A stretch of DNA of 64,000 bases from Protonemura montana. Lineage: Eukaryota > Arthropoda > Insecta > Plecoptera > Nemouridae. The stretch lies in assembly GCA_947568835.1 (NCBI GenBank), contig OX387605.1, forward strand, positions 1,240,001 through 1,304,000, in the 5' to 3' direction. Both the position numbers and the translations under genes were made by a program. The first letter of the stretch is position 1. Each line of letters starts with the position of its first letter. The notes beneath the pieces were generated by a model. The model did not search any database. It saw nothing but the letters and a program-made list of their open reading frames with translations, and was not told the origin of the DNA. Positions 9,345 through 22,600 of this stretch are shown piece by piece.

Positions 9345-10560
9345 AACGGCTAGCTGCTGATTCAAGCGCCACTTGACTGGGATACCACGGTCATGAAGTC
9401 ATTCTTTCAATTGTAAATATGTGGATATTGTGTCGGATTTCTTATTTTTTTAATTGTGCCCAATCTATGGAGATATTCTCTAACTGTGGCAGATCACATG
9501 CTTATTTATCAACCAGTAAGTAAGTCAGTCTCTTTCATTTCTTATGTTGCTTTGCTCAGTTGATTAAATATCTTTTTATTGATCTTAGCGAAACCTATTG
9601 CTGAATGATCTAATCTCAGTGTAAAAAATGCTTTGGTGATAATTGTTAAGCTCTTTGGTAAGAAACTGTATTTTTATACTTCTTTATGAATTTATGTCAT
9701 GTATGGCAAATTTGAAATAATTGGTCATTTCTAATTAGTAAACATTCGTAGACATGAATATTTATGTAGCTTTTTTCCATGACGTGGGGCGCCACATCTA
9801 TGTTTAGTTTTTAGCCGGTTTAGCGAGTGATTATCTTATAAAGAATTGGGTCGTCGGTACATTTGGAACATTGCTCTTCTCTCCAGATCACATAACTTGA
9901 CACATAATTGTTAACGTGCTCAAGAGAGGTTCAATTAAAATGTCAAGTTCTTTTTGTCTTTTGTAACATAAGTTAAGCATATTCTGATTTAATAAACAAT
10001 TATTTAATACTTAGTTTCTTATGGTGTACAATTTTATCAGCCAACTAATTTTATTATTTATATTTAGGGGATGGATTCTTGATTGTTTTGAATAAATCTA
10101 GCTCTAATCTATTATCGTTAGTCCAAATTAAAACTGAGAGACATGTGCAGGACTAACAGAATATGTATTGAATTGTGAAACTGCGGACCATGTGCTGTTG
10201 ATGGCTTGTCTACGTGCAACCCCAACGTGACATTTGGCTATCGCAAGTTTTGCTAAATCAGTAAAACAGCAGCGTGAGTATTTACAGATGGATGTTGTAC
10301 CTGAAAAGGTTTCCTAGTTCACGTTAAAATACCAAGTGGCTGGACATGTTTCAATTGATTTTATAACAAGGGAGTCGTGTTAAAATCACCTCTGCGGTCT
10401 GCTAATGGATGGGATCTTCTTGTGCTTTGTCTAACCCTTGAACAGATGCAAAACAAGCGCCAATTAAACTAAAAAGTGTCCAATTAACAATCAAAGAAAA
10501 CTTTGTGACAATTTAAGAAGCACGGGAGTGAAGGCACACTAATATGGCCTCATTATGTCA
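9345..10560. other. CKS1-thrombospondin intergenic region
   Basis: AT-rich, holding the 3' untranslated regions of both convergent genes. Candidate signals are AATAAA near 9992 (+) and TTTATT at 10050-10055 (minus AATAAA). Nothing else seen. Confidence 0.5.
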
Positions 10561-10683
10561 TCAGTGTGGCTTGCTCGTGTCCACGTGCACTTTCTGACGC
10601 AGCCGCGAGGGCAGTTCTCGGTAGATAGCGTCGGGGACGTTGTCGTTGCAACGATAGACGAGGTCCGACCAGATGATCATCTC
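10561..10683 (-). CDS. Thrombospondin exon 19 (C-terminus and stop)
   Basis: It encodes [18 protein letters not shown], a short basic tail and TGA. The family motif IIWxxLxYRCNDxxP ends the domain. A minus-strand AATAAA at 10050-10055, about 500 bp downstream, could end the transcript. Confidence 0.95.
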   Translation of the reverse strand, partial: EMIIWSDLVYRCNDNVPDAIYRELPSRLRQKVHVDTSKPH

Positions 10684-13600
10684 CTGCAAGACGGAAAGCC
10701 ATCGTACAATGTGGTCACACGGTCTCCATCTAACTTTATGTTCGCTAGCAAATGCATAGTCATTGCTGTCTTTATTAAAACAATTTCATTTTTATTCATT
10801 TGTGAACCAGTGAGACTTAACTTAGGGTTCAACATTGGCTAAACAATTTGAACCCAACTGGTCACACTTACAGAGGTGTCAGACACTCGGACAGATGAAT
10901 ATTCAATCAGTCTTTCAACATCATAAACTGTTGGTGCTCAATTAGTTTTTTTGAATAATAGATTCACAAGGACAGTAATTGAGATCTTTGACACTTACAA
11001 CAAATTGAATCATCTTGGTTTTCAATGACCAACTATCAGATTCTATAAGCTCACTTTTTTCATTTAAAAATATCAGCTTTCTTGCAAGCCTTATAGCCAG
11101 CTGTCCTTGTATGTTGTGTTCTCAATTATTGCTGCTGCATAATTTAAAAACTGCGCCAACGAAACTGCTCCGGTCGTACCTGCGAGAAGCAGAAGACACC
11201 GAGACGGCCGCCCTCGAGTGTCGAGTCGTATATGTTGCCCGAGTCGGCGACCATGCTCTCGCCTTCGAACACGCGAAGTCGGATCAGTCCGATCTTGGGT
11301 CGATGGAGCAGCAGCCAGCGGTAAGCAACCTTCTCCTTCCAGCCGACGTTACGTGGGTCTTTCCACAGAAGCTTCACCTGTTTAGATATAATGATACATT
11401 TCATTTTGGTGAAATCGCTTTTTTATGTTTTTTATTTTTTATTTGTATCTTTGAATTTTTAGCTTTTAATAGATCCAAACTCTGTCCATGTCATGCCAAT
11501 TGTTTTCTTGGAAAATAATTTTTGAAGCCGAGCTTGTTTGCTGTATAATGCAAAAATACTTGACTAAATACGGTCGCTTTCTCCACAGCAACTACAGCAT
11601 TATGCCGAGCTCAAACAAATACCATGTACTTGTTCGCAGTACAATAAAACAAAATACAACATTTAATGAATTTAAATCTTGTGGGTAATGAATTTTGGCA
11701 AACTTCAGTAATCTCTCAATAGGTGACACTACACTAACCGATCACTGCCGAACACAAAGCCTATTTTAAAATTTTGAATTAAGGGAAAGTTTTTTGCGTT
11801 CCTTTGTATTGTAGTGACTTAATAATGGGGAGGAAATATCAAAGAACAAAGAAACGAAGCTTTAGTGATAATCATCATCCTATCGAAGATACGTGCAGTG
11901 CTGGTTTCCACTGAATGAATGCTGTGAATGCAAGTGTGAACTACACTTCCCTTTCAAGTTTCAATAAACCATTAGATTCAACAAGTGGTTTAGTAAATGT
12001 GCTATGTCGGGGAACAAAATTTCTTGCGTTTTGTACATATGAAAACATAAAAAAGTATACTTGTAATAATTATAGAGACCTATGTATTTCTTTTTAATTG
12101 TAGGTGATTGATAAGAGCAGGACTTGATAATTGCGAATATGCGAAAAGTATTTTGTAATATTATTTAAGAAATTAACCATTATTTTGTGCCAATTAGCAA
12201 ACGCATTTGTAATCATAAAAATAAAATATTGCAGATAATTAAGGTTTGGGACCTAATATAATCTTTTGTCAAAAGAGTAAATTTGCATGAAAAAATTTAA
12301 AAAAATCAACCCATAAACAAGTTTTAATAATGGCTAGTGTATTATACCATCAAGCAGCAGGCAAGTCAACCTCAAACTCTAAGTACCTACAATGAGTTGA
12401 ACATTGGATGGTACTTGTGTGAACTGTATTCAGTGGTGTAGTCGAGTGTAAACGCGGGTATACGCCGTATACCCAAAACACTTTTTGACACCGAGCGTAA
12501 ACCCAAAAAAAAATACAGGGTATACGCCCAATAAATACTCTTTGCAAAACTTTAAAATGTGTTTTGCAACGACAATTCTTAATCTCCCTACAACCTGCAC
12601 TATAAAAACTCGAAAAGCAAAGTTTATTCTGAAAAGTGGGTAGTCCGTGTATAGTAGGGGTTCGTATGATCTGGATGGGTATGCAATGGTTTTTCCAAGC
12701 AGTCAACGTACTCATTCAACCCACCCGAGGAAAGCGCGATTGCAGCTACCCCAACACCAAGTAGTAGTTTTAGTGTTGATAGGAATTAACTATCTATGAA
12801 CAGTGGTTAATTTGTATCGGAAAAGGTGGGTAAACCCTAACTTTATTGAAACAGTGTGGGGGGGGGGGGGGTTGGAGGAGACTAGTGTGCGCCATTTAAG
12901 AATTTGGTACCTAGTGGGATGGTTATAGGTGAGCAACCTCCTGATAGCATGGATTGGTGGATATGTCATGCTTTATTATGTATATCGTTCTTCGCAAGAT
13001 CGTGAGAGCGTGTGGGCAGGCGGTAGCCAGCCCTTGGTGCGCTTTTACACCATTAACCTATTTACCGATATGTATACCATGGGCAATTTCACAGCTCACA
13101 GGGCAGTGTCAAGTGCGTAGTTCTATATATTTTATTGTACGTTTATACTATCATAATTGAATTACCTTCGAGAACCATACTATTCTGGACCATGGCGATT
13201 TCTCTTTCGGGCAACGACGTCTCTGCATCTCGACCATTCCCAGTTGCCGAAGAACATGAACTTGCATTGACATCAACAAAACTTACTGCATTAACTTGAG
13301 TAAAAAAACAAGTAATTTTGGATTTACTGTTTGAGTGTGAGCCCGACCCACCAGCGTCGACCCCGCGCTTCCCTAGCGGCATGTTGGCCGATGAAAAGAA
13401 CGCAACTTCCTCGGTTTAAGAAAGCATCGCGACTGCATGATTGAGGGATTTTTTACTAAATAAATGGGAGTAGTGGGGATGAAAAATATGAAGCTGTGTC
13501 CCAGGAAAAAAGGGGAAATTTTTCTGAAAGTTTAGCTTTTAAGTTTTCGGAAAATGTTGGTCCGAACGCTGGCTTTGTTTCGTCGGCGCTGCCTATCAAA

Positions 13601-16600
13601 GGGTTGCGGCTCGCGCACAGCTAGGAATACTATGTAACGATGCTAGGAGCTCCTCGATGCATTCGCGTGAATCTCAGTTATTGCTACAAACCTTAGAGTT
13701 AGACATAACATAAAACTCGGCTTTTCTTGCTATTGAAGCATGTTGGTATTAAAAATATTGTTTTGGCTTACACGATTGTTAGAAATCACATCATTTACAC
13801 GGGCTACTGCGGTTACTGGTATAGGAATAGGGAAGGTGAGTAAACGGGGTTTACGCATGAAAATAGGTAGATAAACGGAGTTTACGTGAGTTTACGCACA
13901 AATTAACCACTGTCTATGAACTATAACTAGTGAATAGACTAAAGGTAAAGAATTAGAAACACCCCCCATCCAGTACCTAACCTAGTGATGACCACGGCAT
14001 TTGGAACTCACAGCCTGATAACCCAGCGTATACCCAAAAAAAATGTAGGACTTCACCACTGTGCATAGACTAAGTAAAAATATCTTTAATAGCAACAATA
14101 ATTACAGTAATATTAATTTGTTTGCCTTGACTGTGCCTATGCATTGCATTGACCATGACTCGCAAAAGTTGGGAAACTTATCAAAAGTAGTTTATCCAAA
14201 TATGGTTAGCTAAAAGTTGATAGAGTTGGTAATACTCATTGCACGGGTTTTTAGGGAAATTCATGCAGTTCAGCATGCAAACATTTTTAAATATAGTCTT
14301 GTGACATCTAGGACCTAAGCAGAAACTACAAGTGGAAGTGGTATTCATTACCATTGTGACATTGGTTGGTATTTCCTGTTTGCATAAGAAGAAATTAGGA
14401 TTGTCAATGTCGGTATAGTAATAGTTTGAGGTTAGACTGCGGTCACCTGGTCTTCTGTGTCGCCGGTGTGCCAGAGGGAGTTGCGCATCATTTGTCCGGG
14501 CCCCGTCCCCGAGTGAACCAGTTTCAACTGGATTCCTGGCTCGGCCACGGCTCGGAACGGAGTCGCCTGCCAGTAGGTCTGCGTGTTCTTCTTCCACATC
14601 ACCGTATAGAACTTGTGGTTGTTTTGGTAACTGCGAACACGGCAAGTTGTGCTCAAAATCACAGTCCAGTCAACTATTGGTGGACAATAGTTCCACTTGA
14701 AGCACGTCCAGGAAAACTTGCACATTTATTCTCATGTCAGTTCTGACTACATGTCATATTTTTTTGTAAATACTTAATTTGTGAAAAAGACGAACCGAAC
14801 GGTTTAGCGTGTTGGAAACACCGGTTCTCATTAGATCACCGAAGTTAAGCAACACTGCGTTGGGTCAGGTATTGGATGGGTAACCATCATACACATGACC
14901 AGTTCTGTTCGGGAGAGAGGTTGGAGGGATGAAAGTTAAGCAACACTGCGCTGAGTCAGGTATTGAATGGGTTACCATCATACACATGACCAGTTCTGTT
15001 CGGGAGAGAGGTTGGAGGGATGAAAGTTAAGCAACACTGCGCTGGGTCAGGTATTGGATGGGTGGCCATCATACACATGACCAGTTCTGTTCGGAAGAGA
15101 GGTTGGAGGGATGAAAGTTAGTACAGCAACTTCACTCGCCTTGCTTATCAACCTCTCGACAGCATGGATTTGTGGAGGAATCCTGTTGTTCGCGTTGTAC
15201 CGTCCTTCGGACGGGACGTTAAGCCGGTGGTCCCCTTGGTGCTCTTCGACAGGAGAAGGCTACGTACTGGCACCAGGTTTCCCCTCCTCCCTTCTAGGCT
15301 AGGTTAGGTTCATCATCATCATCCACTCATTCACCGACGCCATTAGACTAGTGCCGCATGGCCAGATGTCAAAACAGTGCTATGTTAAACACCACACATC
15401 GAAAAAGACGACTCAGTTAAATGATCGCTATCAAAGAGAAATAAGTTTGAAACCAATGGAATACAAACCTGAATATAAATCCAACGTAATCATCATCAAT
15501 CTCCGTATCAACGAAGAAAGTTCCTTCAAAGTCGACTCCACCGAAGTTGTCATAGCCTAAAAAACAAATGTCAGCAATCAACTTCACTAAAACACTTGCT
15601 TTAGTCACAGACACACGGTCCTAGGAATAGTTTGAAATCTGACTTACCAACTGCAAGGCCTGGGTCGCTATTCATTGTCTGTACGATCTCAGCTCCCTTG
15701 TTGTAAATAACCCAGTTGGGGTCAATCTGTGAATCACCCTCTGGGTCCAGCACCACGGTCTGGTACGTGCGGAAATCCGTGGAGAAGATCTTCGAGTTGT
15801 TGGGACAGTTGTCAAGGTAGTTGGGGTATCCATCGAGATCAAAGTCCTCCTGGCAGATGTCACCGATTCCATCACCTGCAATCAGTTTATGGCTTGGTGT
15901 AAGTTGAGTGGGAAGGCAACGTTGAAAATGCTTCTGACTAAGAATGTATTGCTTCGAAATATAACATTTTAACAAAGCACGATTTAGAAAGAAAATCTTA
16001 ACGTGCCAAAGAGTTGGTTAAAGATTGAAGAATTTCCATGTGGGACCTGACACCAGCAAGCTTTTTAAACAAAAACTATTTCAACTGGATTTTGAATGCT
16101 AAGTGAAGAACAACTAAATTTCCCGACGTTTCGTAACTTGTACCTGTTACTTTATCAAGGGTTAGAGCAGTCCTAGAACCTTGATAAACCACATACACAT
16201 AATTGGTTAGTTGGTAAAAAACGCCTATGTGTTCAGGATTTCATTTCAGAAAATACAAAATACATTAGTTTTTGAGTTAATGACTCTGATTATTTTGTTT
16301 AGATGCATTTAGGAAGCTTGAACTAGGTAATTGTTATAATTTTATGTGGTTCTTTTGTTATTGGAAAATTGTCAGGACTGCTCTTACCCTTTATAAAGTA
16401 ACAGGTACAAGTTACGAAACGTTGGGAAATTTAGTTGTTCTTTACTAAGCATTGAAAACCCAGTTGAAATAGTTTTTGTTAAAGTGTTCTTGAATGACTT
16501 GGTTAAGATCTCCTATATTCCAGTCAATGCCAGCTGGCAGTTTAATAAAGTCAAGAAGGAAACAACGACTCACCATCCCGGTCTTCTTGGTAAGGGTTGG

Positions 16601-19600
16601 GCACCAGGCGGCAATTGTCCCGTGCGTTGATGAGCCCGTCGTTGTCAATATCAGGATCACATTCATCTCCCTTGCCGTCCCCATCTGTATCCAGCTGGTC
16701 GCTGTTTGCTACCTTGGGGCAATTGTCTTCGCTGTCCTGCACCCCGTCTCTGTAACATATAGGTACATATATAGCTGGACTATCATATACATGACCATTA
16801 TACACATGACCATCATATATATGACCATCATACACATGACCATCATACACATGACCACCATACACATGACCATCATACACATGACCATCATACACATGAC
16901 AATCATACACATGACCATCATACACATGACCATCATACACATGACCATCATACACATGACCATCATACACATGACCATCATACACATGACCATTATACAC
17001 ATGACCATCATACACATGACCATCATACACATGACCATCATACACATGACCATCATACACATGACCATCATACACATGACCATCATACACATGACCATCA
17101 TACACATGACCATCATACACATGACTGTCATACACATGACCATCATACACATGACCATCATACACATGACCATCATACACTTGACCATCATACACATGAC
17201 CATCATACACATGACCATCATACACATGAACATCATACACATGACTGTCATACACATGACCATCATACACATGACCATCATACACATGACCATCATACAC
17301 TTGACCATCATACACATGACCATCATACACATGACCATCATACACATGACCATCATACACATGACCATCATACACATGACTATCATACACATGACCATCA
17401 TACACATGACCATCATACACATGACCATCATACACATGACTATCATACACATGACCATCATACACATGACCATCATACACATGAACATCATACACATGAC
17501 CATCATACACATGACCATTATACACATGACCATCATACACATGACCATCATACACATGACCATCGTACACATGACCATCATACACATGACCATCATACAC
17601 ATGACCATCATACACATGACCATCATACACATGACCAGTTCTGTTCGTGAAAGAGGTTGGAGGGATGAAAGTTAAGCAACACTGCGCTGGGTCAGGTATT
17701 GAATGGGTGACCATCATACACATGACCAGTTCTGTTCGGGAGAGAGGTTGGAGGGATGAAAGTTAGTACAGCAACTTCACTCGCCTTGCTTATCAACCTC
17801 TCGACAGCATGGATTTGTGGAGGAATCCTGTTGTTCGCGTTGTACCGTCCTTCGGAAGGGACGTTAAGCCGGTGGTCCCCTTGGTGCTCTTCGACAGGAG
17901 TAGGCTACGTGCCGGCACCAGGTTTCCCCTCCTCCCTTCTAGACTAGGTTAGGTTATGTCAGGAGTTGCTGGGTACACTTGAAGGCTTGTTACCTGTCCC
18001 GGTCGATGTCACTATCACAGATGTCTCCTATGAGATCGTTGTCAGAATCCACCTGATTGGGGTTGGCGATGCGAGGGCAGTTGTCACATACGTCACCGAG
18101 GCCGTCACTATCGCTGTCCCGTTGATCGCTGTTAGCTTTCTTAGGGCAATTGTCTTTGTGGTTCAATATGCCTGCAACCATCACAAGCAAAAACCAGTTA
18201 AAACTTACACCTAACTTTCAGCTAAATTATTTTAGCGTCACAAAAAGAAATCAAATATTAAGAAAAACTATTTGAACTGGGTTTTGAATGCTAAGTAAAG
18301 GGCTACTAAAATTTCCTAATGTTTCGCAACATATACTAGTTACTTCTTCAGAGGTTTGAGCAGTCCTGACAATTTTCCAATAACAAACCCCTGAAGAAGT
18401 AACTAGTATATGTTGCAAAACGTCGGGACATTTTAGTAGCCCTTTACTTAGCATTCAAAACCCAGTTGAAATAGTTTTTGTTAAAACTAGTGCTAAGGAT
18501 AAATCAAGTAGACATGAGTCTAAAAACCATCATAACTCAAATATTCTCGAATAGAAATATCATGTGAAAGTAGATGTAATCGAAATTTTATTTAAATTGC
18601 AAACGCTAGCAATGCGCAGGGTATTTTATTATTATGAACATTATAAAATGCCACTCTGTAGCTTCGTTTGTTTTCGAAATTGTCATCGTGGTCACTTTGG
18701 AATTCACAGAGTTTCCACAATGCAGTGACCCCGAGTGACATAAGCGGCAAATTTCAAATAAAATAAATGGGGGTACTGTATGGTATTGCATGGTTCTTTT
18801 GGTTGTGGTCCCATTTAAACCAAAATGCCCACTCCCTCAAAATCTTAAGCGGCCGTTAGGCAGCGGGTACTGCTACTTAACATTATAAAATGCCACTCTG
18901 TAGCTACTTTACCGTCGTTGTCAATGTCGGTATCACATGCGTCGCCCAGGCCGTCCTTGTCGACATCCTCCTGATCGAAGTTAGGTTGCGTGGGACAATT
19001 GTCACAGGCGTCACCTTGCTTGTCACCTCCCTCCACATCCGTGTCCAACTGGTCCGGGTTCGATACCAGCGGGCAGTTGTCCTGCACAACCAATGCGCCA
19101 TCTTGTATTTGCCATATCATTTTTTTTTTGGGTATACGCTGGGTTATCAGGCTGTGAGTTCCAAATGCCGTGGTCATCACTAGGTTAGGTACTGGATGGG
19201 GGGGTGTTTCTAATTCTTTACCTTTAGTCTATTCACTAGTTATAGTTTATAGATAGTTAATTCCTATCAACACTAAAACTACTACTTGGTGTTGGGGTAG
19301 CTGCAATCGCGCTTTCCTCGGGTGGGTTGAATGAGTACGTTGACTGCTTGGAAAAACCATTGCATACCCATCCAGATCATACGAACCCCTACTATACACG
19401 GACTACCCACTTTTCAGAATAAACTTTGCTTTTCCAGTTTTTATAGTGCAGGTTGTAGGGGGATTAAGAATTGTCGTTGCAAAACGCATTTTATAGTTTT
19501 GCAAAGAGTATTTATTGGGCGTATACCCTGTATTTTTTTTTTGGGTATACGCTCGGTGTCAAAAAGTGTTTTGGTTATACGGCGTATACCCGCGTATACC

Positions 19601-22600
19601 CTCGACTACACCACTGGTTATAACTGCTCGGGCTCTCCTTGATTTCACTGAATAATTGGTGGAGATTTTAATATAATTACACTAAGACCTAACAAAAGAA
19701 AGGGCTTTTCCGTTACAACATCTTCAACTATGCTAGAGGCTGTTAGGTTTGCAGAAATTATCACAGCAACATCTCCATCGGTCGAAATTTTACCCAAAAA
19801 AAGCGCAAAAAACGCTTGTTTCGTATTTAATTTCTTAAGTTGAAGACTTGATCGACTTGCAGTCGACTTCAACATCCCTCGTCACCACCTGACCTACCCC
19901 TACATAGATCTGTCACCGAACGGTTTGTCGTGTTGGAAACACCGGTTCTCGGTAGATCACAGATGTTAAGCAACACTGCACTGAGTCGGGTATTGAATGG
20001 GTGACCATCATACACATGACCAGTTCTGTTTGGGAGAGAGGTTGGAGGGATGAAAGTTAAACAATACTGCGCTGAGTCAGGTATTGGATGGGTGACCATC
20101 ATACACATGACCAGTTCTGTTCGGGAGAGAGGTTGGAGGGATGAAAGTTAAGCAACACTGTGCTGGGTCAGGTATTGAATGGGTGACCATCATACACATG
20201 ACCAGTTCTGTTTGGGAGAGAGGTTGGAGGGATGAAAGTTAAACAACACTGCGCTGAGTCAGGTATTGAATGGGTGACCATCATACACATTACCAGTTCT
20301 GTTCGGGAGAGAGGTTGGAGGGATGAAAGTTAAGCAACACTGTGCTGGGTCAGGTATCGAATGGGTGACCATCATACACATGACCAGTTCTGTTCGGGAG
20401 AGAGGTTGGAGGGATGAAAGTTAGTACAGCAACTTCACTCGCCTTGCTTATCAACCTCTCGACAGCATGGATTTGTGGAGGAATCCTGTTGTTCGCGTTG
20501 CACCGTCCTTCGGAAGGGACGTTAAGCCGGTGGTCCCCTTAGTCTTCGACAGGAGTAGGCTACGTGCCGACACCGGGTTCCCCCTCCTCCCTTCTAGGCT
20601 ATGTTAGGTTCATCATCATCCACTCATTCACTGACGCCATTAGACCAGTGCCGCCAGGCTAGTTGTCAAAACAGTGCGTCGTTAAACACCACAAATAATA
20701 AATAATAATAGTAGATCTGTCAGTGGTTATATGGGAAGGGCTGGGTGTTGCTACACTTACAGGACTGTCACTGACCTACCCCTACATAGATCTGTCAGTG
20801 GTTATAAAGGAAGGGCTGGGTGTTGCTAAACTTACAGGGCTGTCACTGACCTACCCTGCATAGATCTGTCAGTGGTTATAAAGGGTGGGCTGGGTGTTGC
20901 TAAACTAACAGGACTGTCACTGACCTACCCCTGCATAGATCTGTCAGTGGTTATAAAGGGAAGGGCTGGGTGTTACTAAACTTACAGGGCTGTCACTGAC
21001 CTACCCCTGCATAGATCTGTCAGTGGTTATAAAGGAAGGGCTGGGTGTTACTAAACTAACAGGACTGTCACTGACCTACCCTTACATAGATCTGTCAGTG
21101 GTTATAAAGGGTGGGCTGGGTGTTACTAAACTAACAGGACTGTCACTGACCTACCCTTACATAGATCTGTCAGTGGTTATAAAGGGTGGGCTGGGTGTTG
21201 CTACACTAACAGGACTGTCACTGACCTACCCTTACATAGATCTGTCAGTGGTTATAAAGGGTGGGCTGGGTGTTACTACACTTACAGGACTGTTTAGTAC
21301 TCCATCGTTATCTGCATCTGAATCACAGATGTCACCCTCCTTATCGCCGTCGGCGTCCTCCTGTCCCGAGTTGGGAAGCCCCACGCAGTTGTCCTGAAAT
21401 CATAGAAGCATTCAATGTAGCGCCTGATCTTTCAAACTCTTCAAGTTAAAACTGCGCCTGTTTTATTGATGCAACAACGCCTTTGTGCCTCTGGTAAATT
21501 TCCCAGCTAATTTTCTGGATAAGAACGACCGCCCCTGGAATATCGAGCTGACCCAGTATTGCTCCGACATCGGGGTCCACTCGTTTGTTTCCAGACTTTG
21601 GAAAGAGCTGTCGGCTAACAATGTCAAAGAACTCGGGAGAGAGCTGATGGCTGATTACTAAAAGCAACTCACCTACCTTTAATTACTACTTGCTACTATA
21701 TTACATTCCATAATAATGTTATGTACCACTTGGACCAACAATTCTTGATTACTATTCAGCTACCGTAGCCCTGCAATATGCACCTGTATCCCAAGCTGTA
21801 AATAAATACAATGAAAATGAAATGTCAGGTTAGGTTAGGTCAGGTTAGGTTAGGTTAGGTTAGGTTAGGTTAGGTTAGGTTAGGTTAAGTTAGGTTAGGT
21901 TAGGTTAGATAAGGTTAGGTTAGGTTAGGTCAGGTAAGGTAAGGTTAGGTAAGGTTAGGTTAGGTTAGGTTAGGTTAGGGAAGGTAAGGTTAGGTTAGGT
22001 TAGGTTAGGTTAGGCTAGGTTAGGTTAGGTCAGGTTAGGTTAGGCTAGGTTAGGCTAGGTTAGGTTAGGTAAGGTTAGGTTAGGTTAGGTTAGGTTAGGT
22101 TAGGTTAGGTTAGGTTAGGTAAGGTTAGGTTAGGTTAGGCTAAGTCAGGTTAGGTTAGGCTAGGTAAGGTTAGGTTAGGTTAGGTTAGGTTAGGTGATGT
22201 ACCTTTCTGCAACGTGGACTCTTACACCCGAGGTCGTAGTCTGGCCAGCCATCCAGGTCTCCGTCGCTGCCGCACACGAAGCCGTCACCGGCCCATCCAA
22301 TGTTACACTGTAACACAAGAGTCGTTACACAAGAGTCGTTACACAAGAGTCGTTACACAAGAGTCGTTACACAAGAGTCGTTACACAAGAGTCGTTACAC
22401 AAGAGTCGTTACACTAGAGTCGTTACACAAGAGTCGTTACACAAGAGTCGTTACACAAGAGTCGTTAAACAAGAGTCGTTAAACAAGAGTCGTTACACAA
22501 GAGTCGTTACACAAGAGTCGTTACACAAGAGTCGCCAAGTGTGACTCCATTATTCGGGGTCGAAACGATCATCAGGTCACCAAATGACCACGTGTAAAAT

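Noticed and set aside
13143..13382. Transposase fragment in the nested hAT-like element
   Set aside because: The frame [14 protein letters not shown] has no catalytic motif or known domain; the element looks non-autonomous.
16494..17675. 393-codon + frame and a 307-codon minus frame of MCMMV repeats
   Set aside because: They come from the 15-bp array. Only the minus frame shared with exon 14 has any gene context, and it is reported as a finding.
21826..22196. Chromosome end
   Set aside because: The TTAGG units are degenerate and lie between two exons of one gene.
22311..22535. CRISPR array
   Set aside because: It is a head-to-tail 14-bp repeat without unique spacers, in an animal gene.
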